A DNA stretch of 10,893 nt, taken from the NCBI GenBank assembly GCA_902465755.1, contig CABQOK010000027.1, positions 1 to 10,893 on the forward strand, in the 5' to 3' direction. The notes beneath the pieces were generated by a model. The model searched no databases. It was given only the letters and a program-made list of their open reading frames with translations, and was not told where the DNA came from. This stretch comes from an uncultured Anaerococcus sp. Lineage in GTDB: Bacteria > Bacillota > Clostridia > Tissierellales > Peptoniphilaceae. Each line of letters opens with the position of its first letter. Positions within the stretch are counted from its first letter, which is position 1. Position numbers and translations under genes: made by a program. This document shows, piece after piece, positions 1-7,114 of the stretch.

Positions 1-404
1 CACAAGGAAAGATAGAAATGGACGGAGATATGGCGCTTGCCTTCTCCAGAGAAAGATACAAACTCGAAGAAGGAGACTTCGATAGAGGCAAAAACCACAC
101 CCGAGTTCTAACAGGAATCATAAGGAAGATGCTAAGCACAGAAATGCTCCTAAACTTCAATGAAATAGCAGACATAGCCCTAGAATCAGTCAACACAGAT
201 GTACCGTATGAGAAGATGATAGAGCTAGTCAACAAACAACTAGCCGACGGAGGTGAATGGCAAATAGAAAGCGAAGCCCTAAAAGGAAAAGGAACCATGG
301 ACCTAGACTCCTACCTAATGCCAAACGCAAGTCTATACATGATGGTCCCAAGCAAGGACTCCATTGAAAATATTCATAATAATATTGAGGAAAACAATAA
401 GTAA
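1..404 (+). CDS. LCP (LytR-CpsA-Psr) family wall-polymer ligase, 3' fragment
   Basis: This is the C-terminal part of an LCP protein; the reading frame is open to the window's left edge, so the start lies outside. Bases 3-17 already read in frame (QGKIE) into a D-G-D-x-A-L-A-F-S-R-E-R-Y motif, followed by G-D-F-D-R-G-K-N. This matches the late LCP-domain signature (DG-x-x-AL-x-x-x-R-x-R, then GDF-x-R). LCP enzymes sit outside the membrane and transfer undecaprenyl-linked glycopolymers (teichoic acid, capsule) to peptidoglycan. The usual RQ after the GDF-x-R arginine is KN here. After the domain come about 80 residues of tail ending in an Asn/Glu-rich stretch. Its position beside a polysaccharide operon fits polymer attachment. 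The ATG at 18 is an internal Met, not a start. Family confidence is good; the substrate cannot be told. Confidence 0.82.
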   Translation, partial: QGKIEMDGDMALAFSRERYKLEEGDFDRGKNHTRVLTGIIRKMLSTEMLLNFNEIADIALESVNTDVPYEKMIELVNKQLADGGEWQIESEALKGKGTMDLDSYLMPNASLYMMVPSKDSIENIHNNIEENNK

Positions 405-436
405 GGGGAACGCCTCAATCAATGCGTTTCCCTTAC
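401..436 (+). terminator. Hairpin overlapping the LCP stop codon, possible terminator
   Basis: The arms gtaaggggaacgc (401-413) and gcgtttcccttac (424-436) pair over 13 positions with one G-U pair, around a 10-nt loop. The stem contains the TAA stop at 402-404. No T-run follows on the + strand (next bases are ctcgac), so it is not a classical intrinsic terminator; it could instead protect the 3' end of the mRNA or be part of the repeat cluster that begins here. Confidence 0.4.
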
Positions 437-446
437 CTCGACCGAA

Positions 447-475
447 GTGGAGAGGTCTCATGTGTTATATTAAAA
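447..475 (+). repeat. Composite repeat, module A copy 1
   Basis: This 29-nt stretch matches 998-1026 at 24 of 29 positions. Shared blocks include gtggaga, ctca and gtgtta, ending in a run of A. It follows a ctcgaccgaagtgg stretch that resembles common intergenic palindromes of Clostridia-like genomes. Confidence 0.6.
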
Positions 476-476
476 G

Positions 477-499
477 TGCAAATAATTAAAAAATTTGCA
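477..499 (+). other. AT-rich stem-loop
   Basis: The arms tgcaaat (477-483) and atttgca (493-499) are perfect complements over 7 bp around a 9-nt A/T loop. A G-T and an A-T pair extend the stem outward. No function can be assigned. Confidence 0.45.
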
Positions 500-534
500 T
501 TATAACAATTCACACAATTACCGCCACCTCTAAT

Positions 535-573
535 GGAGTTGTCACAGTGAGCATAGCGAACTGATGAAACTCC
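535..573 (+). repeat. REP-like palindrome
   Basis: The outer arms ggagtt (535-540) and aactcc (568-573) pair, and the inner arms cagt (545-548) and actg (560-563) enclose gagcatagcga. On the minus strand this core reads tcgctatgctc, close to the tcgctacgctc core of widespread intergenic palindromes. The assignment to that class is by resemblance only. Confidence 0.45.
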
Positions 574-617
574 TTAATCGAGGCTTTGCGTGGCGAAGTG
601 CAACTAAGCCCGCAAAC

Positions 618-648
618 TACCGTCGACAGAGCGCAGCGACGAGAGGTA
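618..648 (+). repeat. Stem-loop at the left edge of module B copy 1
   Basis: The outer arms tacc (618-621) and ggta (645-648) and inner arms gtcg (622-625) and cgac (637-640) form an interrupted stem around acagagcgcag, with gaga (641-644) bulged. A comparable palindrome (1075-1096) lies at the same place relative to module B copy 2, which suggests the hairpin belongs to the repeated element. Confidence 0.4.
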
Positions 649-710
649 CACAGTCTATGATGACATGTAAATAGAAAATATCAAGCTATCTAAGATAATG
701 CATAACTAAG
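641..710 (+). repeat. Composite repeat, module B copy 1
   Basis: The first 28 nt (641-668) match 1090-1117 at 25 of 28 positions, including an exact 19-nt block, acagtctatgatgacatgt, at 650-668. Similarity resumes at 685-710 against 1135-1160 (19 of 26), with the block taactaa shared. The intervening 16-17 nt have diverged. Confidence 0.65.
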
Positions 711-802
711 TGAATCTTAAATCAAACACGCCCCAAGGTTCTGTAGACCTCTCACTAAAAGTTCGAGGTGGCGAGAGAGAAAACAGATATATAAGAGAAG
801 AG

Positions 803-824
803 ATGTCTCGACTACGCTCGACAT
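803..824 (+). repeat. REP-like palindrome with a ctcgactacgctc core
   Basis: The arms atgtc (803-807) and gacat (820-824) flank a core reading tcgactacgctc. This resembles the ctcgactacgctcg palindromes often scattered between genes of low-G+C anaerobes. It is short and is assigned by resemblance only. Confidence 0.45.
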
Positions 825-883
825 AAGGGTGGAAATAAAACAAAGTTTTCTAGGAAGTATTAGAACGCCATTCGAGGTTCTTT

Positions 884-912
884 TGACCTTTGTTTCTACG
901 AAACAAAAGTCA
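884..912 (+). other. Strong stem-loop, first of a tandem pair
   Basis: The arms tttgtttc (889-896) and gaaacaaa (900-907) are perfect complements around a 3-nt loop (tac). After one mismatch (888/908) four more pairs (884-887 with 909-912) extend the stem. It lies 3 nt before a second hairpin with the same design. Confidence 0.6.
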
Positions 913-915
913 TTA

Positions 916-942
916 CACTATTTGTCTTTCAGACAAACAGTG
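916..942 (+). other. Strong stem-loop, second of a tandem pair
   Basis: The arms tttgtct (921-927) and agacaaa (931-937) pair perfectly around a 3-nt loop (ttc). After one mismatch (920/938) four further pairs, cact (916-919) with agtg (939-942), extend it. Stem length, mismatch position and loop size mirror the hairpin just upstream, which suggests a structured element or repeat unit. Confidence 0.6.
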
Positions 943-997
943 GCCCACCAGGAGGGCAACCTTGCTTCGAAGAAAGTCCGTCCGGCTCATAGAGGAC

Positions 998-1026
998 GTG
1001 GAGAAGCCTCACGTGTTACTTTAAAA
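998..1026 (+). repeat. Composite repeat, module A copy 2
   Basis: This matches 447-475 at 24 of 29 positions. Here module A is followed by module B after 92 nt start to start, compared with 194 nt in the first copy, so the second composite copy is shorter or carries a deletion. Confidence 0.6.
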
Positions 1027-1074
1027 AACAGTTGATTTTCTACTTCGGAATACAGCAGAAATCACATAATCTCC

Positions 1075-1096
1075 ATCTCGAACATATGTGAGAGAT
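1075..1096 (+). repeat. Palindrome at the left edge of module B copy 2
   Basis: The arms atctc (1075-1079) and gagat (1092-1096) enclose an 8-bp perfect palindrome acatatgt (1082-1089). It occupies the position that the 618-648 stem-loop occupies before module B copy 1. Confidence 0.4.
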
Positions 1097-1160
1097 CTAC
1101 AGTCTATGATGACATGTGGATATGAGAGAATTTTGTTATCTACGTAAATACCTAACTAAC
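1090..1160 (+). repeat. Composite repeat, module B copy 2
   Basis: This is the second copy of the 641-710 repeat, sharing the exact 19-nt block at 1099-1117. It ends about 30 bp before the flippase start codon, so it lies in the presumed leader or promoter region of the operon. A tatgat hexamer (1105-1110, also 655-660) resembles a -10 box, but no good -35 is spaced correctly upstream. Confidence 0.65.
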
Positions 1161-1189
1161 TCAACCATTAAGCAAAAAAAGGAAAAGAT

Positions 1190-2713
1190 ATGGGACACAC
1201 AACCATCTTGTTGATGATTATTACAATTTTATCAAAAATATTTGGCTTTGTCCGTGAATCTGTTATGGCAGCTGTCATTGGCGCAGGGGATATCAAGTCC
1301 ATCTATGTCACTGCCACCACCATTCCTGACATCATGATGTATACGGTCATAACGGGGATTGTCTCTGCCTATATCACAGTCTACACTAGGATTCGTACGG
1401 ACAAGGGGGAGGCTGAGGCCAATAGCTTTACCTCCAACCTTATCAATGTCCTAATGGTCTACGGTGCTATTATCTTTCTTCTAATAATAATATTTGCAGG
1501 TCCGATATCTAAGATTTTCTCGCCCAAACTTATAGGCGAAACCCACGACATGGCCACATCATTTACTAGAATCATGGCGGTATCAATCTTTGCCTTTCTC
1601 TACTCTGCGGTCATCAGAGGCTTTCTCAATGCAAGAAATAACTTCATCGACCCTGTTATTACGGAGATTATCCTTAATATCTTCGTCATATCTGCAACCC
1701 TTCTTACGGGAGTCTTCGATAATCCATATATTTTGATAATAGGAGCACTCATAGGAAACATAGTCCAATTTATCAGATTCCCATTTGCCAGCAAGAAGAA
1801 GGGCTTTTCCTATGAGAGGAAGCTAGACTTCAAGGATTCCTACATCAAGTACCTCCTTGCCATCATGATTCCAATAATCATATCTAACGCTGCTAACAAG
1901 ATTTCTGTCCTAATAGACAAGTCCATGGCGTCAGGCATACTTGGAATCGACACAGTGGCCAAGGTATTCTACACAGAAAACATGCTCGACTTCATAGTAG
2001 AAGTTGTCACGATAAACATAGCAACCATTACCTTCCCCCAAGTAGCGAAACTTGGGAATGAAGGGAAAATCGATGCAATGAAGGAAAAGACAGCAAGCAC
2101 CCTAATCCTAACCCTTGCCCTAGTAATCCCTGCCACCTTCGGCATGATGACCCTAGCAAGACCGATTATTAGCCTAATCTACGAAAGAAACGCCTTCACG
2201 GCCCAAGACGCGGCCCTCGTATCATCACTCCTAGTCTCCTATGCACCCTACATTATCTTCATCACCTTTATGAAAATAATCTCAAATAGCTTCTATGCAG
2301 TAGGAGACTCCAAGTCGCCACTCGTAGTAATCCTCATCCAACAGGCCATAAATGTAAGTCTTAACTGGATCCTTGCAAAAGAAATAGGCATAGATGGAAT
2401 AGGAATAGCAACCTCTGTGTCGACTGCTGTCGGAAGTTTACTAATAATCTTTGTTTATTTCAAGAAGTTTGGTAAAGTAAAAGATGGAAGAAATATGAAG
2501 TCTATAGGAAAAATCGTCTTAGCTTCGATAATTATGGTGCTTGTGGCGAATGGGAGCTATGGGTTTTTATCAAACAGTTTCAGCTTGATATTTAGCCTGC
2601 TATCTACCATAGTACTTGCAGGATTGAGCTATTTATTTGTTATTTTAATTATGAGAATAGATGAAATTAAAGTTGTAAAAGGAAAGGCATTAAACAAATT
2701 AAGAAGGAAATAA
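1190..2713 (+). CDS. murJ: MurJ/MviN-family lipid-linked oligosaccharide flippase
   Basis: This is a 507-residue polytopic membrane protein of the MOP-superfamily MurJ group, which moves undecaprenyl-linked sugar precursors across the membrane. The N-terminus carries the family pattern S-K-I-F-G-F-V-R-E-S (15-24) followed by G-A-G (31-33) and an I-P-D stretch (45-47). The length fits a protein of about 14 transmembrane helices, and the C-terminus is basic. The ATG is preceded by an aaagga ribosome site (1178-1183). Compared with E. coli MurJ, several charged residues reported as important are changed: Arg18 aligns with Lys16, Asp39 with Ser37 and Arg52 with Met50, while Arg24 is kept as Arg22. 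As first gene of a polysaccharide operon it may flip the locus product rather than, or besides, lipid II. Base composition drops sharply after about 2430. Family is secure; substrate is inferred. Confidence 0.85.
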   Translation: MGHTTILLMIITILSKIFGFVRESVMAAVIGAGDIKSIYVTATTIPDIMMYTVITGIVSAYITVYTRIRTDKGEAEANSFTSNLINVLMVYGAIIFLLIIIFAGPISKIFSPKLIGETHDMATSFTRIMAVSIFAFLYSAVIRGFLNARNNFIDPVITEIILNIFVISATLLTGVFDNPYILIIGALIGNIVQFIRFPFASKKKGFSYERKLDFKDSYIKYLLAIMIPIIISNAANKISVLIDKSMASGILGIDTVAKVFYTENMLDFIVEVVTINIATITFPQVAKLGNEGKIDAMKEKTASTLILTLALVIPATFGMMTLARPIISLIYERNAFTAQDAALVSSLLVSYAPYIIFITFMKIISNSFYAVGDSKSPLVVILIQQAINVSLNWILAKEIGIDGIGIATSVSTAVGSLLIIFVYFKKFGKVKDGRNMKSIGKIVLASIIMVLVANGSYGFLSNSFSLIFSLLSTIVLAGLSYLFVILIMRIDEIKVVKGKALNKLRRK

Positions 2714-2716
2714 GTT

Positions 2717-4687
2717 ATGAAGAATTCGAAAATAATTGACAAGAAAAAACTAATACTAGGATTTTTTGATATATTAATTATCAATTTAGCTTATTTTCTA
2801 GCCCTGTATTTTAGATTTGATATGAATTTTATGGCTATACCTATAGACTTCTTGGATGCTTTCGAGACTTATGCTATCTTTAATACCATCATTACGATAG
2901 CTATTTACGGTCTACATAAGATGTATAACATGATACTAGAGTATGCTTCATACAAGGAGCTTATTAATATCACTCAAGCTGTTATTCTATCTCTTGTAAG
3001 TCATGCTGTATTAATGACAATTTTTGTATATAGAATGCCAGTATCATACTTTGTATTCGGATTTATGATTCAATATGTTTTGACTGTTGCATCAAGATTT
3101 ATCAAGAAGATGATGATTCACAAAAGTTACAAGACTGACAAGAAGAACCGTTCTTACAAGAGAGCCCTAATAGTTGGGGCAGGATCTGCTGGGCAGACTC
3201 TAAAAAAAGACATATATAATTCAAACAGTGGTGGCAAGACCAGTATCCTTGTTGTTGGTTTTATAGATGATGATCCAAAGAAGAAAAATCAATACATAGA
3301 TAATAGCAGAATCTTCGGTGGCAGAGATATGATAAAGGAAGTTGTCGAGGACGAAGCGATCAATGTTATTCTTGTAGCTATTCCTTCTGTAGAGGAAGTC
3401 GAGAAAAGAGAAATCCTAAGAATATGTAACGAAACAGGGTGCGAGGTCAAAGTTCTTCCTGGTATTTACCAACTTGTTTCAGGGAAAGTCACCATGTCTA
3501 CTATGAAGGATATACAAATCGAAGACCTCTTGGGACGAGATCCTGTAAAGATTTTCTCCAACGAAACTTTCGATTACCTCAACGACAAGGTAGTCCTTGT
3601 AACAGGAGGGGGAGGATCCATAGGGTCTGAGCTTTGCAGGCAAATAGCCCAATATGGTCCAAGACTACTTATAATTTTTGACATATACGAGAACAATGCC
3701 TATGAAATAGAGCAGGAACTTAAGAGAAATAACAAGGATCTCAACTTTATAACCCTAATAGGCTCTGTGAGAGACTATAGAAGGGTAGAGAAGGTATTTG
3801 ATACCTACAAACCAGATATAGTATTTCACGCAGCAGCCCACAAGCATGTACCTCTAATGGAAGTAAGCCCAGTAGAAGCTATTAAGAACAATGTCAGAGG
3901 AACATACAATGTAGCCCTACTTTCACTAATCTATGACGTTCAAAGATTTGTTCTCATATCAACAGACAAGGCAGTCAACCCAACATCAGTTATGGGAGCG
4001 ACCAAGAGAGTTTGTGAGAAGATAATCCAAGGAATAAATGACATAAGAGAGAGCAAAGAATATAATAATCTTGCAAAGGTAATTGTCCAAGATGGAGACA
4101 GAAATATTACAATCAATCCTAAGGACTTGATAGAAGGGAAAAATCCTGGAACAGAATTTGTTGCGGTTCGTTTCGGCAATGTATTGGGATCCAATGGTTC
4201 CGTAATACCACTATTTAAAAAGCAGATCGCAGCAGGGGGACCAGTTACGGTTACCCATCCTGAGATTATCAGATACTTTATGACAATCAAGGAAGCTGTA
4301 AAGCTAGTCCTTCAAGCTGGATCCATGGCCCACGGCGGTGAGATATTCGTCCTAGACATGGGAGAACCAGTAAAGATTGACGATCTTGCAAGACAGCTTA
4401 TCAGACTATCAGGATATCAACCAGACATAGATATGCCTGTAGTATATACAGGACTTAGACCTGGAGAGAAACTCTATGAAGAAAGACTGATGGATGAGGA
4501 AGCTCTCACGGATACCCACATTGAGGGAATATCTGTAGGCCGACCACTAGACTTCTCTAGGAGAGAATTTTTCGGGAAACTTGATAAAGTAATCAATCAA
4601 GAAAATATTGATGAACTTGATATCATAGCAACGATCAATGAGTTAATTACTACATTTATAGGAAAGGATAATTCGAAGGGAGAATAG
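2717..4687 (+). CDS. Membrane-bound UDP-HexNAc 4,6-dehydratase (PglF/CapD/WbpM type)
   Basis: This 656-residue protein is the long form of the family that converts UDP-GlcNAc to its 4-keto-6-deoxy derivative, the first step to bacillosamine-like sugars. Order: four hydrophobic segments (about 12-130), a CoA-binding-like Rossmann domain with V-G-A-G-S-A-G (152-158), then the catalytic SDR domain with T-G-G-G-G-S-I-G-S-E (296-305). The motif S-T-D-K (415-418) and N-P-T-S-V-M-G-A-T-K (421-430) shows the hallmark replacement of the SDR tyrosine by Met426, with Lys430 kept. R-F-G-N-V-L-G-S (485-492) and R-P-G-E-K (581-585) follow. About 35 extra residues seem to be inserted near 443-478. It starts 3 bp after the flippase stop, with its gaagg site inside that gene. 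The following aminotransferase is the expected partner. Inverting versus retaining stereochemistry cannot be told. Confidence 0.9.
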   Translation: MKNSKIIDKKKLILGFFDILIINLAYFLALYFRFDMNFMAIPIDFLDAFETYAIFNTIITIAIYGLHKMYNMILEYASYKELINITQAVILSLVSHAVLMTIFVYRMPVSYFVFGFMIQYVLTVASRFIKKMMIHKSYKTDKKNRSYKRALIVGAGSAGQTLKKDIYNSNSGGKTSILVVGFIDDDPKKKNQYIDNSRIFGGRDMIKEVVEDEAINVILVAIPSVEEVEKREILRICNETGCEVKVLPGIYQLVSGKVTMSTMKDIQIEDLLGRDPVKIFSNETFDYLNDKVVLVTGGGGSIGSELCRQIAQYGPRLLIIFDIYENNAYEIEQELKRNNKDLNFITLIGSVRDYRRVEKVFDTYKPDIVFHAAAHKHVPLMEVSPVEAIKNNVRGTYNVALLSLIYDVQRFVLISTDKAVNPTSVMGATKRVCEKIIQGINDIRESKEYNNLAKVIVQDGDRNITINPKDLIEGKNPGTEFVAVRFGNVLGSNGSVIPLFKKQIAAGGPVTVTHPEIIRYFMTIKEAVKLVLQAGSMAHGGEIFVLDMGEPVKIDDLARQLIRLSGYQPDIDMPVVYTGLRPGEKLYEERLMDEEALTDTHIEGISVGRPLDFSRREFFGKLDKVINQENIDELDIIATINELITTFIGKDNSKGE

Positions 4688-4688
4688 A

Positions 4689-5891
4689 ATGAACATACCA
4701 TTTTCGCCACCAGATATTAGTGAGGAAGAAATAGAAGAAGTTGTAGATGCTTTAAAATCTGGATGGATTACAACAGGACCAAAAACGAAAAGATTAGAGA
4801 AAGAATTACTTCAGTTTACAGGTACTAATGTTGGTGTTTGCCTAAATTCACAAACAGCAGCTGCTGAAATGACACTCAGGGTTCTAGGAATAGGACCTGG
4901 AGACGAAGTTATCACTAGTGCATATACTTACACTGCTACAGCTTCAGTAGTTGACCATGTAGGAGCAAAACTTGTATTAGTTGATACACAAGAAGATTCT
5001 CTAGAAATGGATTACGACAAAGCAGCTGAGCTAATAAATGAGAATACGAAGGCTATAATTCCAGTGGATTTAGCAGGAATACCTTGCGATTATGAAAGAA
5101 TATTTGAATTAGTTGAAAATAAAAAAGAATTATTCCGTGCGAATAATGATTTACAAAAAGCCTTCAATAGAATAATAGTTATATCTGATACTGCACATGC
5201 ATTAGGTGCAAGCTATAAGGGTAAGAGAATAGGTTCTGTAGCTGATTTCTCTAACTTCTCTTTCCACGCTGTTAAAAACTTTACTACAGCAGAAGGAGGA
5301 TATGCAACCTGGAAAGATAGAGATGGAATTGATAATGATGCACTTTACAAGCAATATCAATTGTTATCTCTACATGGACAATCTAAGGATGCATTAAATA
5401 AGACAAAGCTTGGTTCATGGGAATATGATGTCATGGGACCATGGTATAAATGTAATATGACGGACGTTCTGGCATCCATAGGACTTGCTCAAGTTAGAAG
5501 ATATCCTGAGCTTCTGAAAAGAAGGAAATCAATAATAGAAAAATACGACAAAAACTTTAGACCATTAGGAGTAGAAACTTTAAATCACTTTGATGATGAT
5601 CATGAGTCATCAGGACACCTCTACATTACAAGAATATCTGGAATAGATACAGATTCCAGAAATAAAATAATAGAAGAAATGGCTAAAGTGGGAGTTGCAT
5701 GTAATGTCCACTATAAACCATTACCTTTACTAACAGCATATAGAAATTTAGGATTTGATATAAAAGATTATCCCAATGCCTACGACAACTACAAGAATGA
5801 AATAACACTTCCACTTCACACCAAGCTTACAGATGAGGAAGTTGATTATGTAATTGATATGTATTGTGAGATTGTAAAAAAATATCTCTAA
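4689..5891 (+). CDS. PLP-dependent nucleotide-sugar aminotransferase (DegT/DnrJ/EryC1 family, PglE-like)
   Basis: This 400-residue enzyme should transfer an amino group, usually from glutamate, to the 4-keto group of the sugar nucleotide made by the upstream dehydratase. The N-terminus (I-P-F-S-P-P-D-I) and S-G-W-I-T-T-G-P (24-31) are typical of the family. The PLP site is intact: S-D-T-A-H-A-L-G (166-173) contains the aspartate that contacts the pyridine nitrogen, and S-F-H-A-V-K (191-196) carries the Schiff-base Lys196. N-V-H-Y-K-P-L (339-345) is the usual substrate-side motif. It begins one base after the dehydratase stop with a strong aaggga site (4676-4681), so translation is probably coupled. 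The expected product is a UDP-4-amino-4,6-dideoxy-HexNAc. An insertion with Lys/Glu-rich residues near 140-160 is common among PglE/LegC-like members. Confidence 0.88.
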   Translation: MNIPFSPPDISEEEIEEVVDALKSGWITTGPKTKRLEKELLQFTGTNVGVCLNSQTAAAEMTLRVLGIGPGDEVITSAYTYTATASVVDHVGAKLVLVDTQEDSLEMDYDKAAELINENTKAIIPVDLAGIPCDYERIFELVENKKELFRANNDLQKAFNRIIVISDTAHALGASYKGKRIGSVADFSNFSFHAVKNFTTAEGGYATWKDRDGIDNDALYKQYQLLSLHGQSKDALNKTKLGSWEYDVMGPWYKCNMTDVLASIGLAQVRRYPELLKRRKSIIEKYDKNFRPLGVETLNHFDDDHESSGHLYITRISGIDTDSRNKIIEEMAKVGVACNVHYKPLPLLTAYRNLGFDIKDYPNAYDNYKNEITLPLHTKLTDEEVDYVIDMYCEIVKKYL

Positions 5892-5906
5892 TTTAAAGAA
5901 GGTCTT

Positions 5907-7106
5907 ATGAAAAAATTGATGATTTTAGGAGCTAGCGTTCTTCAAATTCCAGCAATCGTAGAGGCGAAAAAAATGGGGCTTTATGTTTTGGCTGTTGATA
6001 TGAATCCTAATGCAGAAGGTTTTTCATATGCGGATAAAAAAATTGTAGTAAGCACTACAGATACAGAGAAAGTATTAGAAGAAGCAAAAAAAAATAAAAT
6101 TGATGGGATAATCACAATAGCTAGTGATAGGCCAATGACAACTGTTGCTAAGGTAGCAAAGAAATTAGATTTAATAGGAATAGACGAAAAAACTGCGATA
6201 AATGCTACTAATAAATCAAAAATGAGGGATGCTTTAAAAGCTTATGGCGTACCAATTCCTATGTATTTTTCTGTAGCTAACTATGACCAATATTTAAAAG
6301 CAGTTGATGAAATTATAATGAAAAGTTATAAATGTATTATTAAACCTGAAGATAACTCTGGAAGTAGAGGCATTAGGTTAGTGGAATCAACAGATGCATG
6401 CGATTTAAAGAAAATATTCGATTATTGTAAAAGTAATTCTAATTCGGGCAAGTTGTTAGTTGAAGAATACATGGAAGGACCAGAAGTAAGTGTAGAAACT
6501 ATATCTAAAGATGGTGTTTGTAATGTTATTCAAATTACAGATAAAATAACAACTGGCCCTCCTTATTTTGTAGAATTAGGTCATTCTCAGCCATCATCAT
6601 TGGATAAAGAAACTATAGATAAAATAAAAAAAGTTGCAATAGACACAAATAGAGCAATAGGGATTGAAAATGGACCATCACATACTGAAATAAAAGTTAC
6701 AAAAGATGGCCCTAAGGTCGTAGAAGTAGGTGCAAGATTAGGAGGAGATAATATTACAACTCACCTAGTTCCATATTCAACTGGGGTAAATATGGTGAAA
6801 GCTTCAATAAAAATTGCACTTGGACAAGAAATTGATGTTAGAAAAAGTTTTGAAAAAGCATCAGTAATAAGATATAAAAAATGTGATACTGGAAAAATAC
6901 TAAAGATCAAAGGGATCGAAGAAGCAAAGAAAATACAAGGAATTATGGATGTAGAGATAGTTCATAGAGTTGGAGAATATTCTCATACCATAAAAAATTC
7001 AAATGATAGAGTTGCCTATGTTATATCCCAAGGTAACGATGTTACAGGAGCAATAGAAGCATGTAAAAATGCTTTAGATAAGATAAAAATAGAAGTAGAA
7101 GAGTAA
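5907..7106 (+). CDS. ATP-grasp carboxylate-amine ligase A
   Basis: This 399-residue cytosolic ATP-grasp enzyme belongs with the amino-acid ligase/CarB-like group, which activates a carboxylate as acyl phosphate and joins it to an amine. The N-terminal Rossmann-like pre-ATP-grasp domain begins M-I-L-G-A-S (5-10). T-N-K-S-K-M-R (101-107) starts the ATP-binding lobe, I-I-K-P-E-D-N-S-G-S-R-G (144-155) is the nucleotide lysine and glycine-rich loop, V-E-E-Y-M-E-G-P-E (185-193) is the hinge, and V-E-V-G-A-R-L-G-G-D (272-281) is the metal-binding strand. All catalytic positions look intact. It lies between the aminotransferase and the phosphoglycosyl transferase, so the new sugar amine is an attractive acceptor (inference). 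A gaagg site sits 4 nt before the ATG. A role in free dipeptide synthesis remains possible. Confidence 0.82.
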   Translation: MKKLMILGASVLQIPAIVEAKKMGLYVLAVDMNPNAEGFSYADKKIVVSTTDTEKVLEEAKKNKIDGIITIASDRPMTTVAKVAKKLDLIGIDEKTAINATNKSKMRDALKAYGVPIPMYFSVANYDQYLKAVDEIIMKSYKCIIKPEDNSGSRGIRLVESTDACDLKKIFDYCKSNSNSGKLLVEEYMEGPEVSVETISKDGVCNVIQITDKITTGPPYFVELGHSQPSSLDKETIDKIKKVAIDTNRAIGIENGPSHTEIKVTKDGPKVVEVGARLGGDNITTHLVPYSTGVNMVKASIKIALGQEIDVRKSFEKASVIRYKKCDTGKILKIKGIEEAKKIQGIMDVEIVHRVGEYSHTIKNSNDRVAYVISQGNDVTGAIEACKNALDKIKIEVEE

Positions 7107-7114
7107 GGTAACTA

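Larger units (their letters stand above)
405..1189. other. Gene-free, repeat- and hairpin-rich intergenic region
   Basis: About 785 bp separate the LCP gene from the flippase gene and no convincing protein gene lies here. The stretch contains at least six stem-loops and two imperfect copies of a composite repeat (module A at 447-475 and 998-1026; module B at 641-710 and 1090-1160). Several hairpin cores resemble widespread intergenic palindromes with tcgctatgctc or ctcgactacgctc cores. A promoter for the downstream operon is expected near the right end, but I could not identify a convincing -35/-10 pair. A GTG-initiated frame at 829-1035 is judged spurious. Confidence 0.7.

Noticed and set aside
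18..20. ATG at 18 as a start of the first gene.
   Set aside because: The frame is open upstream to the window edge and the codons before it continue the LCP motif, so it is an internal Met.
961..1010. gaagaaagtccg stretch recalling the conserved gaggaaagtcc block of RNase P RNA.
   Set aside because: The rest of the RNase P core could not be found around it and the surroundings are repeat-like, so the match is probably accidental.
829..1035. Open frame of 68 codons starting with GTG in the intergenic region.
   Set aside because: It overlaps the tandem hairpins and repeat module A, has no spaced ribosome site before the GTG, and its sequence shows no recognisable domain. It is better explained as a chance frame through a repeat.
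1030..1189. Promoter for the operon (TTGATT near 1033, tatgat at 1105, ttgtta near 1134).
   Set aside because: None of the -35-like and -10-like hexamers are spaced 16-18 bp apart, so no promoter is annotated.
1583..1794. Two overlapping minus-strand open frames inside the flippase gene.
   Set aside because: They are antisense to a well-supported membrane-protein gene and show no domain or ribosome site.
3439..3630. Plus-strand open frame in another phase inside the dehydratase gene.
   Set aside because: It lies wholly in a conserved coding segment and has no recognisable product.
3940..4290. Minus-strand open frame of 116 codons inside the dehydratase gene.
   Set aside because: It is antisense to the conserved catalytic core of the dehydratase and has no independent support.
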